Assembly (NCBI RefSeq): GCF_000218485.1
Contig: NZ_AFPB01000181.1
Coordinates: 1 to 64,000 of the forward strand
Direction of reading: 5' to 3'
Source of the DNA: Aquimarina agarivorans
GTDB lineage: Bacteria > Bacteroidota > Bacteroidia > Flavobacteriales > Flavobacteriaceae
Length of the DNA stretch: 64,000 nucleotides
Part shown: piece after piece, positions 1 through 9,144 of the stretch
How positions within the stretch are numbered: the first letter of the stretch is position 1
How the letters are laid out: every line of letters starts with the position of its first letter
Notes under the pieces: generated by a model
Seen by the model: the letters and a program-made list of their open reading frames with translations, nothing else
Databases searched by the model: none
Told to the model about the DNA's origin: nothing
Translations under genes and position numbers: made by a program

Positions 1-6
1 TAAAAA

Positions 7-36
7 GTAAAGCCACTTTTTGCAAAGTGACTTTAC
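7..36 (-). terminator. Hairpin terminator downstream of the metalloprotease gene
   Basis: A 13-bp stem with one mismatch and a TTGC loop is followed on the minus strand by a short T run. It lies about 160 bp beyond the stop codon of the minus-strand metalloprotease gene, so it probably ends that transcript. The long distance and the short T run make it a moderate call. Confidence 0.5.
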
Positions 37-192
37 ATCGCCTACGAATTTTAAATTTTTATTTGAAATAGTTTTTTTTCGCTTGAAACTTTAAAATAAA
101 ACAACAACTTGCCTAAGAGTACATTTGTTTTTTCTTTCTGATTCAAACAGAAATCTTAATTTTATTTAAGTAATTATAAATCAAAAATGCTA

Positions 193-2787
193 TTACTCTT
201 TTATTAAAGTGGCTTTGTAGGTGTTTTTGTGAGTATGCATTAGCGTGATATAAGATCCTTTTTTTAAACCATTCAAATTTAATTTTAATTCCCGTTGTTT
301 GGTGCCTTTAAACATCCCAACAAATTTTCCAAAACTATTATGTAGTATTACTTTAGTAATAATTTCAGGTGCACTAAAAACTACATCGGCAATTGAAGGA
401 TTTGGATAAATACTAACATTATTTTCCTCAGTAATTGAATTTGAGTTATTGGCAGGCAGCTGAAAGGCTGTGGCTGCAGTAATATTAATTTTATCAATAT
501 TAAAACCACCAGTTAAAGAGGTGAATCGTAAAATTTTTTGTCCCGCGGTCAGTAAAATATTTTCTTGTGAAATGGTTTCAAAGTTTTCCCAGTCACCTGT
601 ATTTGGTACGTCATATTGCTGACCTACAACAACTCCATCAATTGTTAATTCAAAATTCCTTTCGGAAAAAATAGACGAAATTACAGCATTAATATTATAA
701 TTCCCTGTTTGTTCAATGTTTATGGTATATTCAATCCATTCATCCTTTTGTATCCATGCCACTATACCTGCATACATATCTACATCATCGGTTCTTAAAT
801 AATTACCATTATTTCCTGTGTCCTTATCATTATAAGCAACTCCTTGACCTCCAACATCGTAAAATTCCATTTCAATCGTACCTGGAATAGTTTGAGCAAT
901 GCCATTGTAGGGCAATTGTTCGGGTATTGAAGAATTTAATGAAAAATCTAGTTTGTCAAAATTAAATCTGCCAGAAGCTGTTTCAAATCGCAGTACTTGA
1001 CGACCAGCAGTCAAACTAATATTTGAAATCGCAGTTTCTTGGTATGATTGCCAATTTCCAGTATTTGGCACCTTAAAATTTTCGCCTAATTTGTTATCGT
1101 TCATATAAAGTGTAAACGTATTATTGTTTGTAAGTGAAGCTACATTAGCAAAAATTGTATAATTCCCAGTTTCTTTCACTTCAACAGTATACTCCATCCA
1201 TTCATTAGCATTAATCCAACCGACATTACCGTTAACTGATCCTTTTTCAACATCAACATCGTCAATTCTTAAATAATTACCATTATTACCATTACTAGTA
1301 TCATAGTAAGCCACTCCTTGACCACCTAAGTCGTAAAATTCAGCCTCAATACTACCAGGAATGGTTTGAGCAACCCCATTGTAAGGTAATTGCACTTTCG
1401 TTTTAGGCGGTAATGATGATTTACTAAAGCTTAATTTATCGATATTAAAACCCCCAGTATTACTGGTGAATCGTAATGTTTTTATGCCTGCTTCTAACGG
1501 GATGTTTGGTTGACTTACGTTTTGATAATTTTCCCAGTTTATTGTATTTGGAACAATAAAATCATTTCCAATAACGGTATCATCAATACTCAATGTAAAT
1601 GAACTACTATCAAAAACTGAAGCAATGTTTGCATTGACGGTAAAATTGCCTGATTCCTCAATATTTACAGTATATTCTAGCCATTCACCAGCTTGAATCC
1701 AGGCAACGCTACCTCCAGTAATGTCAACATCATCGTTTCGTAGCTGATTGCCATTATTACCAGTATCAGTATCATTGTAGGCTATTTCTTGTCCCCCCAA
1801 ATCATAAAATTCCATTTCAATAATTCCTGGAATGGATTGCGTAACTCCATTGTAAGGGGATTGACTATTGGTTGGGATTTTTTTGAGATCATTTCTGTAA
1901 TTTTCGGTCGTGAATCGAGCTTTTTCTAGTTGTTGTGGTGATAATTTTGTTCTGCAACTGTGTCTGGAGTAACTCATGATATTGCTAGTATCTGGATTGT
2001 ATACATCTCCATTGCTATCCGTTTCAAAAAACGTATAGTTACAGTTAGTATTTACTTTGGCAAAAGATAATTGAGGGTCTGCGGGAGTGTCACAGATAAG
2101 ATCCCCCGTGGTAGAACAATTTGTTCCATTGACATACTCGCTTCCACGGAAAGTTTCATGCGTGTGAAATAAATCTAAATAGTGACCAATTTCATGAGTA
2201 AATGTAGTTTCAGGAAAACCACCCATGCAGTCGTTATCCATAAAAATACGATTTAAATCATTTTCAAGATCCGATGGATTGGGAAAATAAGCGTAGCCAC
2301 AATAACTACCGCCGTTAGCATTTAGGATACTATTTGCAAAAAATAAGTTTAAAACCTGATCTACTTCGTACGCATTGGTAATGGCAGTTTCATCGTTCAT
2401 TATAAAATCGTAAAATTGATCTGAATTTATGTATTTAGGACTTTGATACTCCTTTAATTCTACACCTATATTGGCAAAAAAATCATTGGTGTATCGTATG
2501 CCTTCATTTATTTTTTTTAAAGATATGCCACCTGTGCCATCAGCTCTGGTGATAATTTGAGAAATAAAGGGAATAATAATTTTAGCTCTCGGTAAAGGAT
2601 TTCCATTATGTAGGGTACGTTGTTGTAACTTTTGAGAGTCTATTGCTGCATTAATTAACAGTGCGTTGTCATAGTCTTTTTGAGTAACTTTTGTAGCACA
2701 GCCTTGGCTGTAAATTAAAATTGGTTTAGCTAATAAAAAAACGATAATCATCATTGTGTGTTTTAATGATTGTTTTAGTAAGTTCAT
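193..2787 (-). CDS. Secreted M43-type zinc metalloprotease with three CBM6-like modules and a T9SS sorting domain
   Basis: 864 aa. An N-terminal hydrophobic signal segment (about residues 10-27) is followed by a metalloprotease domain with the zinc site H198-E-I-G-H202 and a third His at 208, and a downstream Met-turn N-I-M-S-Y. This matches the M43 (pappalysin) family, whose usual pattern is HExxHxxGxxH; here the glycine position holds Asp. Three related modules of about 140-155 residues start near residues 309, 464 and 624. Each opens with P-Y-N-G-(V/I)-x-Q-(S/T)-I-P-G-x-I-E and resembles the CBM6 carbohydrate-binding fold. The last ~75 residues (Y-P-N-P-S then a beta-rich tail ending K-A-T-L-I-K-E) look like a type A T9SS sorting signal. 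I infer an exported enzyme acting on glycoprotein or polysaccharide-associated protein. The substrate is unknown. Confidence 0.85.
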   Translation of the reverse strand: MNLLKQSLKHTMMIIVFLLAKPILIYSQGCATKVTQKDYDNALLINAAIDSQKLQQRTLHNGNPLPRAKIIIPFISQIITRADGTGGISLKKINEGIRYTNDFFANIGVELKEYQSPKYINSDQFYDFIMNDETAITNAYEVDQVLNLFFANSILNANGGSYCGYAYFPNPSDLENDLNRIFMDNDCMGGFPETTFTHEIGHYLDLFHTHETFRGSEYVNGTNCSTTGDLICDTPADPQLSFAKVNTNCNYTFFETDSNGDVYNPDTSNIMSYSRHSCRTKLSPQQLEKARFTTENYRNDLKKIPTNSQSPYNGVTQSIPGIIEMEFYDLGGQEIAYNDTDTGNNGNQLRNDDVDITGGSVAWIQAGEWLEYTVNIEESGNFTVNANIASVFDSSSFTLSIDDTVIGNDFIVPNTINWENYQNVSQPNIPLEAGIKTLRFTSNTGGFNIDKLSFSKSSLPPKTKVQLPYNGVAQTIPGSIEAEFYDLGGQGVAYYDTSNGNNGNYLRIDDVDVEKGSVNGNVGWINANEWMEYTVEVKETGNYTIFANVASLTNNNTFTLYMNDNKLGENFKVPNTGNWQSYQETAISNISLTAGRQVLRFETASGRFNFDKLDFSLNSSIPEQLPYNGIAQTIPGTIEMEFYDVGGQGVAYNDKDTGNNGNYLRTDDVDMYAGIVAWIQKDEWIEYTINIEQTGNYNINAVISSIFSERNFELTIDGVVVGQQYDVPNTGDWENFETISQENILLTAGQKILRFTSLTGGFNIDKINITAATAFQLPANNSNSITEENNVSIYPNPSIADVVFSAPEIITKVILHNSFGKFVGMFKGTKQRELKLNLNGLKKGSYITLMHTHKNTYKATLIKE

Positions 2788-3344
2788 TTTTAAGTAGTTT
2801 TATAGTTTATTTAGTGACGTTCATGTATCATTTTTTGAGCTACTTGAAACTACTTTATTGCATTTTTTTTTAAAATTGAGGCGTGATAAATTAAGGTTAC
2901 GAAATTCGTTTTGTGAATTTTACAAAAAAAAAGGTTGAATTTTTTTAAGAAATCCTTTGAATAAATTTGAGGACTAGCGATTTGTTAAAATTTATATAAT
3001 TAATTTATAAATCTGATTTTTAGCATTTTGTAAATTTTATACCAAAACTCATGAAAGTTATGAAAACGTTAAAATTATTATAAGAATTGGATTACAAAAT
3101 AAATTTGAAAAATCCTGTCGATCTATTTTGTAGCGCATAAAGTTTTCAAAATGAGCATATTTATAAAGCCATTTTTTAAAGCTTTTCTAATAAAAAAGAA
3201 TCTCGTTTTTAATAGCGCTTTGAAGATTTTTTTATAACGTAAGGCAGCGTTTCATTGACCTATTGAGTCATAAACAATTGCTTTAAAAAACGCTCTTTTA
3301 GCCTACTAAATAATACTAGTTGTGAATTAAAAAGCTGTTGAAAA
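2788..3344. other. Intergenic region without a recognisable gene
   Basis: 556 bp of very AT-rich sequence between two minus-strand genes. It must hold the metalloprotease promoter and any terminator of the kinase gene. I see no ORF with coding character, no strong hairpin plus T run, and no nitrate-type palindrome. Confidence 0.5.
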
Positions 3345-5141
3345 TTATTGAATAGGATAATTAATCACCACTCTAGTGCCGTTACTTGGAGTGGAATTTA
3401 AAAACACGCGACCATTGATATATTCCATGCGCTCTTTCATAAAAAATAGCCCCATACCACCTTCGGAACTATCTTTTGGGGATTCGGGCATTTTTGAAGC
3501 ATCAAATCCTTTGCCATTATCAGTGATTGAAATACTTAATAATTGATCTGTTTTTTTCATTGAAACTAAAATATAGGTAGCCTCAGCGTATTTTATAGCG
3601 TTATTGATCGATTCTTGAGTTACTCTATATAAGTTGGTTTCTACTAAGGTTTCAAATCGAAAATTGTCTTCAACATTGTTTTCAAATAATATTTCGGTTC
3701 GGGTAAATTTGTTAAGTTGATTGGTCATTTTTTGAATGGCAGTAGTGATCCCATAATCCAACAATTCAGGCGGAGTCAAATTAAAGGTAGCCATGCGGAC
3801 TCCTAAAATGATATTTTTTGTTTGGTCCTTTAAAACATTAATTTTTTCGGTTAATTTTTTTCCTTGCGAAAGGTCAAGGGATTCAATATTAAATTTTAAA
3901 GCTGTAAGCATTTGTCCAATACTATCATGAATATCTTTAGCAATTCGCTTACGTTCTTCCTCCTGAGCTTCTACAATTAAGCTAGCCTTTGATTTTTGTA
4001 TTGCAGATTCTGTTTTTAATTTATCTTCTCTAAGGATATCAATTTTTTCTTGAGCTTTTTTTCGTTTTGTAATGTCCAGACAAACAATTAAATATTCAAC
4101 AACTCCTTTATTTTTAATTATAGGAAAAATGGAAATGTCCATCCATTTAATCGGTGTATGTTTAAACGATACTTCAAATTCATGATTTAAAATAGTTCCC
4201 TTTCTTGCGTTTATAAGTTGTTTCAACTCTTGCTGTTGTACTATATTTAATCCCAAATTTTCATAAATAATATGCTTAAGGTTACCTTTTTCTTTATTAA
4301 TTATCTCCTGCATTTTTTTTCCGCTGGAAATTATTGTACCGTCCTGATCAATTCTAGTAAAAAATAAATTTTGATTAATTGCTTTTTGTAGCACTTGCAA
4401 CTCTTCTAACGTTTCATTTTTAAGTTTAACGGCTGTATTGGCTTTGTCAGCCATTTTAACAGCGTTATCTTTTGAATGTATTAATTCGGAAATAGTACTT
4501 CTAATTTTACTAGTAACGGGTCTAAATAACAAAAAGAATTCGGCCAATAATAAAAGGAATAAAAGGAAAAAAGCAACATATTCAATTTTTTTTATGGAAC
4601 TCATTTTCCATGAAACATAAGATTCGTAGGCATACACATAATTATTCATGGTTGCCAAAAAACTAGGTTCTTTTTTTATAAAAGCGGTTATCCATTTAGT
4701 GGCTTCAGTTTCATTTCCGTATATGGAGGCTTGTATATTTTTGCTAATCTTTAATAATTCTTCAATTTGAAGATTGACTTCAAAAAAAATGTTTTCTAGA
4801 TTTTTTTTGCGAGAAGATTTAGGGAGTTTTTTAAGGTTGTTTTTTAAAAGAAGATGCGCCTCAGACCACTCTTTTAAAGCATCATTCAATTCAGCATTAT
4901 TATCCCGCGTGATATTAAGTGGTGCGTTCCAAAGTAAAATACTTTTACTGATTTTTTGACTCAGCATTCGTTGTTTACCAGCAATATTGATTATTTGTGC
5001 ATCATAATCATTATTTGATAAAGCCCTTTGAATAAAAATTTGCGTTATAATGACTAAAAAAGCAATAAAGCCTAAAGCAATAACATAAACCTTACTTAAG
5101 GAGCTAAATGTTTTAGCATCTAAAGATTCTTTGGTGTTCAT
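3345..5141 (-). CDS. Membrane sensor histidine kinase with NarX/PilJ-like sensor, PAS and HisKA_3 domains
   Basis: 598 aa. Transmembrane helix 1 (about residues 16-38) and helix 2 (about 188-208) enclose a periplasmic helical sensor containing N-I-A-G-K-Q-R-M-L-S-Q (GKQRMLSQ at 55-62). This resembles the P-box of NarX and the PilJ/type IV pili sensor family. A coiled coil and a PAS-like segment (about 250-360) follow, then the HisKA_3 box E-E-E-R-K-R-I-A-K-D-I-H with phospho-acceptor H405. The HATPase domain has an N box near residue 500 and glycine boxes D-N-G-K-G-F and G-G-M-G-L. This architecture pairs with NarL/FixJ regulators; the only one in the window is at 15182-15874. The ATG overlaps the DUF4202 stop by one base (TAATG), implying translational coupling. 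Nitrate or nitrite as ligand is inferred from the motif and the neighbourhood. Confidence 0.88.
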   Translation of the reverse strand: MNTKESLDAKTFSSLSKVYVIALGFIAFLVIITQIFIQRALSNNDYDAQIINIAGKQRMLSQKISKSILLWNAPLNITRDNNAELNDALKEWSEAHLLLKNNLKKLPKSSRKKNLENIFFEVNLQIEELLKISKNIQASIYGNETEATKWITAFIKKEPSFLATMNNYVYAYESYVSWKMSSIKKIEYVAFFLLFLLLLAEFFLLFRPVTSKIRSTISELIHSKDNAVKMADKANTAVKLKNETLEELQVLQKAINQNLFFTRIDQDGTIISSGKKMQEIINKEKGNLKHIIYENLGLNIVQQQELKQLINARKGTILNHEFEVSFKHTPIKWMDISIFPIIKNKGVVEYLIVCLDITKRKKAQEKIDILREDKLKTESAIQKSKASLIVEAQEEERKRIAKDIHDSIGQMLTALKFNIESLDLSQGKKLTEKINVLKDQTKNIILGVRMATFNLTPPELLDYGITTAIQKMTNQLNKFTRTEILFENNVEDNFRFETLVETNLYRVTQESINNAIKYAEATYILVSMKKTDQLLSISITDNGKGFDASKMPESPKDSSEGGMGLFFMKERMEYINGRVFLNSTPSNGTRVVINYPIQ

Positions 5142-5725
5142 TAAGCAATAGCTTTTTGTATTAAAGCTAAACCTTGTTCAGAATATAAAATTGCAAGAGC
5201 AGCTTGATGTCCAGTTTTAGACATTTTTTTCCAGGTTTTTTTTACAATATCGATTACTTTTTCATCAGTGTGTTTTTGCCTAAAAGTTTCGTAATAATAG
5301 TTAAGAAAAACCAGACATATAACATCCTCTAAAGTTTGAGTGTCATTATCTTTTTTTAAGTGTTTTTTTTCCAACAAAAAGGCAACTCGTTCAATAATTG
5401 TTTGCTCAAAATTCAACCTATTCAAAATATCGGAGGCAATTTTTGCATGAAATTTTTTTAATTCAGTACGCCACTTTAAATACCCAACTCTGTTCATTTC
5501 ATAAGCACTTCGAGGTATTTCCCAGCGGCAAATATGTTGACTGCGCGCAGCCAAGCGTAATGCTACGTTCGCATCTGGAGCAAAATCATTTAACACTTTC
5601 GTCATTCGCTGACCGTAAATTAATTCTTTAGATACTGATTTTCCATCAACAATTTCAGTATTTGGATCTTTTTTATTAGCGTGGTCAAATGCCTCGTAAG
5701 CTTTGTTAATTTGAAGTGTATTCAT
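5141..5725 (-). CDS. DUF4202 family protein
   Basis: 194 aa, soluble, no signal peptide, full length for the family as I recognise it. Visible conserved features are A-A-R-S-Q-H-I-C-R-W-E-I-P-R (about residues 59-72), then Y-L-K-W-R and K-K-F-H-A, and a C-terminal R-Q-K-H-T-D...K-T-W-K-K-M-S motif. The His and acidic residues are reminiscent of HD-type helical domains, but no function is established to my knowledge. It is the first gene of a two-gene operon with the NarX-like kinase, whose start overlaps its stop by one base. A role in the same signalling or nitrogen context is plausible but inferred only from position. Confidence 0.8.
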   Translation of the reverse strand: MNTLQINKAYEAFDHANKKDPNTEIVDGKSVSKELIYGQRMTKVLNDFAPDANVALRLAARSQHICRWEIPRSAYEMNRVGYLKWRTELKKFHAKIASDILNRLNFEQTIIERVAFLLEKKHLKKDNDTQTLEDVICLVFLNYYYETFRQKHTDEKVIDIVKKTWKKMSKTGHQAALAILYSEQGLALIQKAIA

Positions 5726-5811
5726 GCTTGTAAAAGTATAGCAAATTGAATTTAAAATAAAATTTTAAAACTTTTAACTATTTATGTAATCTATTTTTTG
5801 ATTTCTACTGC

Positions 5812-5846
5812 GTCAGTTGTCAGTTGTCAGTTGTCAGTTGTCAGTT
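5812..5846. repeat. Five tandem copies of the heptamer GTCAGTT
   Basis: Five exact head-to-tail copies of GTCAGTT, followed by a degenerate tail (TTCTGTTGTGAATTGTCAGTG). It lies between the DUF4202 gene start and the 3' end of the SRPBCC gene. The same heptamer in the other orientation (AACTGAT-AACTGAC-AACC) occurs at 27159-27175, upstream of an nrt ATPase gene. Confidence 0.9.
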
Positions 5847-5980
5847 TTCTGTTGTGAATTGTCAGTGGAGATTTTCATAGATTCTAAGTCCTTCAGGTCT
5901 TAAGTCAGTTAATGCTCAAGAAAAGTCTATTCCTTATCATCTATAAATGTAGTGGTCAATATTTTTAATGTAATAAGTTA

Positions 5981-6522
5981 TTATTTGTTTTCCAAAATCT
6001 GTTTTAGGTTGCTGAGTCCTTTACTAAAATCTTCGCCAATTGTCTTTTCAAAATTCATTATTAAAATTAAAGCATTAAATGGGTAATCCATGTGTCCATC
6101 AGAGCCCCAAGTTACTTTAGTTTGATTCTCAGTAATGGCACTTGTCAATAAATATCCATGGTCATCTGATTTAAATGGCTCAAAAAAGCGCAGTTTAAAG
6201 TCAATACTTTCTCCTTCAACAATTTTTTCAATCTCTTGCTCGCCTACACCAACATCTTTATGTGTGCTTGACCATGCCGACACAAAACCTTCGGTTCCAT
6301 CTGTACCTTGGTAAGTTTGTTTCATATTAGGATCTATTTTGGCCCAAGGACTATAATTGTCCATGTTTTTTAAATATTTGATGTAGTTGAAAACTTCGTT
6401 TTTCGGTTTATTAATTGTAATTGATTTTTGAATTTGATAATCTTTTTTTAAGAAAAGCGCAACTATAAAAGGTAAGGCAATTAGGATAGCTACTACAACT
6501 AGAATTTTTTTGAGAGTTTCAT
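5981..6522 (-). CDS. SRPBCC-family membrane-anchored protein, frameshifted near its N terminus
   Basis: The open frame (5981-6364, 127 aa) starts inside the domain. Reading upstream in the same frame adds a transmembrane anchor (I-L-V-V-V-A-I-L-I-A-L-P-F-I-V-A-L-F) and the typical SRPBCC opening K-S-I-T-I-N-K-P-K-N-E-V-F-N-Y-I-K-Y-L-K-N. A plausible start M-K-L-S-K-K at 6522 is out of frame by one base at an A7 run (6505-6511 on the plus strand). Eight A's would restore a continuous ~180 aa protein. The family (polyketide cyclase/START-like) binds hydrophobic ligands; the function here is unknown. The frameshift is either a consensus error, transcript slippage or a real mutation. It is separated from the DUF4202 gene by a heptamer repeat and is not obviously part of an operon. 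Confidence 0.8.
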
Positions 6523-6959
6523 GATGTTGTAATTAGGGTTAGCACTAAGTAAAAACTGACGTAAGATTTTTTCTAAAAAATTGTATTATAAATTTACGAA
6601 AAAGTTAAAAAATAATGAATATTTTACAATAAATATTTAATTATTATGATTTTACTACAATAGTATACTTTTTTTCATCAATTATTGTAAACTGTCTCTT
6701 TTGGAATTTTAGCTGTAAATTTTAGTAATTTTGTTTCTTGTTTTTGTTTGATTAAGGCATCCAGATTTGGTTTGTAAAGCTATTGATATAATGATTTAAA
6801 AATTAGTTTTGGATGTTAAGTGTGCAGCATTTTGTAAAGGTGTTCCTTGTAATATAATATGTGCAATGCAACAATAAAAGCCAGAAAATTAGATGACGAT
6901 TTTAGGTTAACTGGGGGTATTTATGTACAACGTAATATTTAGTTTTAAAAATACATTCA
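6523..6959. other. Divergent intergenic region, no gene seen
   Basis: 437 bp, very AT-rich, between the minus-strand SRPBCC gene and the plus-strand membrane-protein gene. It should hold both promoters. I see no structured RNA, no repeat and no copy of the nitrate-region palindrome. Confidence 0.5.
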
Positions 6960-7604
6960 ATGAATATTAAAGTATTCCTTACCCTATTGTGCGGAATTTG
7001 TTGGACGGTTACCTATGTAGAATGTATCCGAATTGGTTTCAAACATAAAATTCATGCCATGCCCTTTGTGGCTTTAGTGCTAAATATTACTTGGGAAGCT
7101 TTTAATACATATCAAGGAGGATTTTTAGCAGGTTGGTCGCATATTTCTACATTGTTTGATGGATTGTGGTTTTTATTGGATGGAGCAATTCTTTACACTT
7201 ACTTTGTTTATGGAAGAAATCCAAAAACTTCGTCAATACGTTTTTACGGTAAGGTATTGCTTGTTTTAATTTTGAGTTTTTTGTTCCATTATACACTCAG
7301 CGTACAGTTTGGTTTTATACCAGGTGCATTGTATTCCAGTTCTTTTATGGGGGTGTTAATGTCTTTGTTATTTATTAAAATGTATTTTGATAGAAAGGGC
7401 TCACGTGGACAATCATTAATCATTGCAATAAATAAGTGCATAGGAACTTTATCAGCAAGTGTATTAGTAGGCTTGGTAGGCGTAAATAGTTTGGGTGGTG
7501 CATACAGGAGTATTTTGTATGTAGGTATTGTGATTTTCATTATAGATCTGTATTATATTTTATTGCTGCGCAAAGAAAAGTATTTGGAAAAATCAATTTC
7601 TTAA
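6960..7604 (+). CDS. Seven-helix membrane protein resembling PaxB/Pyr4-type transmembrane terpene cyclases
   Basis: 214 aa with about seven hydrophobic segments and little else. The first 60 residues contain W-T-V-T-Y, then G-F-K-H-K-I-H-A-M-P-F-V-A-L-V-L-N-I-T-W-E (W-E at about residues 45-46). This closely follows the pattern I know from the fungal PaxB/Pyr4 terpene-cyclase family (G-x-R-D-r-t-y-g-M-P-x-x-A-L-x-x-N-x-x-W-E), where the Glu is functionally important. A second conserved-looking acidic position is F-D-G-L-W-F-L-L-D-G near residue 75. No prenyltransferase or other terpenoid gene is adjacent, so the reaction is unknown. The next gene, metF, follows after 59 bp in the same direction. 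Family assignment is from pattern memory and moderate; a role in terpenoid cyclisation is inference only. Confidence 0.6.
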   Translation: MNIKVFLTLLCGICWTVTYVECIRIGFKHKIHAMPFVALVLNITWEAFNTYQGGFLAGWSHISTLFDGLWFLLDGAILYTYFVYGRNPKTSSIRFYGKVLLVLILSFLFHYTLSVQFGFIPGALYSSSFMGVLMSLLFIKMYFDRKGSRGQSLIIAINKCIGTLSASVLVGLVGVNSLGGAYRSILYVGIVIFIIDLYYILLLRKEKYLEKSIS

Positions 7605-7663
7605 GCTAATTATTAGCAAGGTTCAACTCTTCAAGTTATTTTTGTGACCGATTAAAAGTAATC

Positions 7664-8617
7664 ATGAAAGTAACTGAGCACATTGAGAAAACATCAGGGA
7701 AAACCCTGTTTTCGTTTGAAATAGTACCACCGCAAAAAGGGAGTAATATTAACGATTTATATGCCAATATAGATCCATTAATGGAATTTAATCCTCCTTT
7801 TATTGATGTAACCACATCCCGAGAAGAATATGTTTATATAGAAAAGGACGGTTTATTTGATCGCAAAATTACGCGCATGCGTCCTGGAACAGTTGGTATT
7901 TGTGCTTCATTACAATATAAATACGGAGTAGATGCTATACCGCACGTATTGTGTGGCGGATTTACTAAAGAGGAAACGGAGTATCTATTGGTTGACTGTC
8001 ATTATTTAGGTATTGATAACCTGGTAGCTTTACGGGGTGATCCTATGAAAGGTGAAAAGTATTTTGTTCCTGCTAAAGGTGGAAATACTTATGCTATTGA
8101 TTTGGTAAAACAAATAAAGCAGATGAATGAAGGGCAATTTTTACATGGTAACGTAGCTATGAAAAACAAACCAGATTTTTGCATAGGCGTAGCTGGGTAC
8201 CCTGAAAAACATATCGAAGCTCCAAGCATGGAGGCTGATTTAAAACGGCTGAAAGAAAAGGTTGAGGCTGGAGCGGATTATGTAGTAACACAGATGTTTT
8301 TTGACAATCAACGTTATTTTAAGTTTGTTGAAGCAGCCAGAAAAATTGGTATTACTGTACCCATTATACCGGGAATTAAACCAGTGGCGGTAAAAAGGCA
8401 TTTACAAATATTACCTCAAGTTTTTTGGTTAGATATGCCACAAGCATTAATAACTGAAATTGAAAACGCTAAGGATAATAAAGCAGTGCGTCAAATTGGT
8501 ATTGAATTTGGAATTCAGCAATCTAAGGAATTGTTAAACTACGGAGTCCCTTGTTTGCATTACTACTCTATGGGGAAATCAGATAATGTAAAGGCTATTG
8601 CCGAAGGAGTTTTTTAA
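7664..8617 (+). CDS. metF: 5,10-methylenetetrahydrofolate reductase
   Basis: 317 aa, close to the usual length of bacterial MetF. It reduces 5,10-methylene-THF to 5-methyl-THF with NAD(P)H and FAD, supplying the methyl group for methionine synthesis. Diagnostic stretches are F-S-F-E-I-V-P-P (catalytic Glu region, about residues 16-23), D-V-T-T-S, the folate/FAD segment N-L-V-A-L-R-G-D-P, G-V-A-G-Y-P-E-K-H and A-G-A-D-Y-V-V-T-Q-M-F-F-D. The ATG at 7664 begins a family-typical N terminus. It converges on nirD. Confidence 0.95.
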   Translation: MKVTEHIEKTSGKTLFSFEIVPPQKGSNINDLYANIDPLMEFNPPFIDVTTSREEYVYIEKDGLFDRKITRMRPGTVGICASLQYKYGVDAIPHVLCGGFTKEETEYLLVDCHYLGIDNLVALRGDPMKGEKYFVPAKGGNTYAIDLVKQIKQMNEGQFLHGNVAMKNKPDFCIGVAGYPEKHIEAPSMEADLKRLKEKVEAGADYVVTQMFFDNQRYFKFVEAARKIGITVPIIPGIKPVAVKRHLQILPQVFWLDMPQALITEIENAKDNKAVRQIGIEFGIQQSKELLNYGVPCLHYYSMGKSDNVKAIAEGVF

Positions 8618-8623
8618 AATTAC

Positions 8624-8652
8624 AAAAAAAGGTCGTTACAAATGTAACGACC
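8624..8652 (-). terminator. Rho-independent terminator between nirD and metF
   Basis: A 10-bp perfect inverted repeat (GGTCGTTACA/TGTAACGACC) is followed on the minus strand by seven T's. It therefore ends the nirBD transcript. On the plus strand no T run follows, though the hairpin could still serve metF. Confidence 0.85.
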
Positions 8653-8702
8653 CTAGAAAAACAAAAATCAAAATTAATTGATTATTTACGGATTACTAAT
8701 AG

Positions 8703-9080
8703 CTATTCAGCAAATCCAATAAATACAGTATCCCCTTCAACTTTTACAGGGTATGTGGCAATAGGTGCAATATCACCGTTTAGGTTTTCTCCATTTTCTA
8801 ATGAAAATGTTTTTTTGTGTAAGGGGCATGCTACTTTAGGAGTACCTTTGTCATCACCAATCATACCACGGCTCAATACCATTTCCATTTTATGTGGGCA
8901 TACATTTTGGCAGGCATACCACTTATTTGTTCTTGTAAAATTAAACACCGCTATTTGCTTGTCTTTGTATTTTACGCAAGCACCACCATCAATAGGGAAA
9001 TCGCTTATTTTTGCGGCTTCAAACCAAACTTTAACTTCGTCTAATGAAGTACTATTATATCTATCTAGAATTGCTTCCAT
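8703..9080 (-). CDS. nirD: Nitrite reductase (NAD(P)H) small subunit, Rieske-type
   Basis: 125 aa. It has the Rieske [2Fe-2S] ligand pattern C-P-H (about residues 61-63) and C-P-L-H (about 84-87), with the flanking A-C-P-L-H-K-K-T-F-S-L-E-N-G typical of NirD. NirD is the small partner of NirB in assimilatory, cytoplasmic nitrite reduction to ammonium. The gene follows nirB after 64 bp and shares its terminator, so the two are almost certainly co-transcribed. Confidence 0.93.
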   Translation of the reverse strand: MEAILDRYNSTSLDEVKVWFEAAKISDFPIDGGACVKYKDKQIAVFNFTRTNKWYACQNVCPHKMEMVLSRGMIGDDKGTPKVACPLHKKTFSLENGENLNGDIAPIATYPVKVEGDTVFIGFAE

Positions 9081-9144
9081 ACTTTAAATTCTTGTTACAT
9101 TAATTGCGTTAAAACGCGGAAATCATTTTGTTAATTGACTAGTA

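Noticed and set aside
5812-5846. Possible CRISPR array
   Set aside because: The seven-base units are directly adjacent with no spacers and no cas genes are near.
8755-9087. Plus-strand ORF of 110 codons over nirD
   Set aside because: It is an antisense shadow of nirD, whose Rieske motifs are clear.
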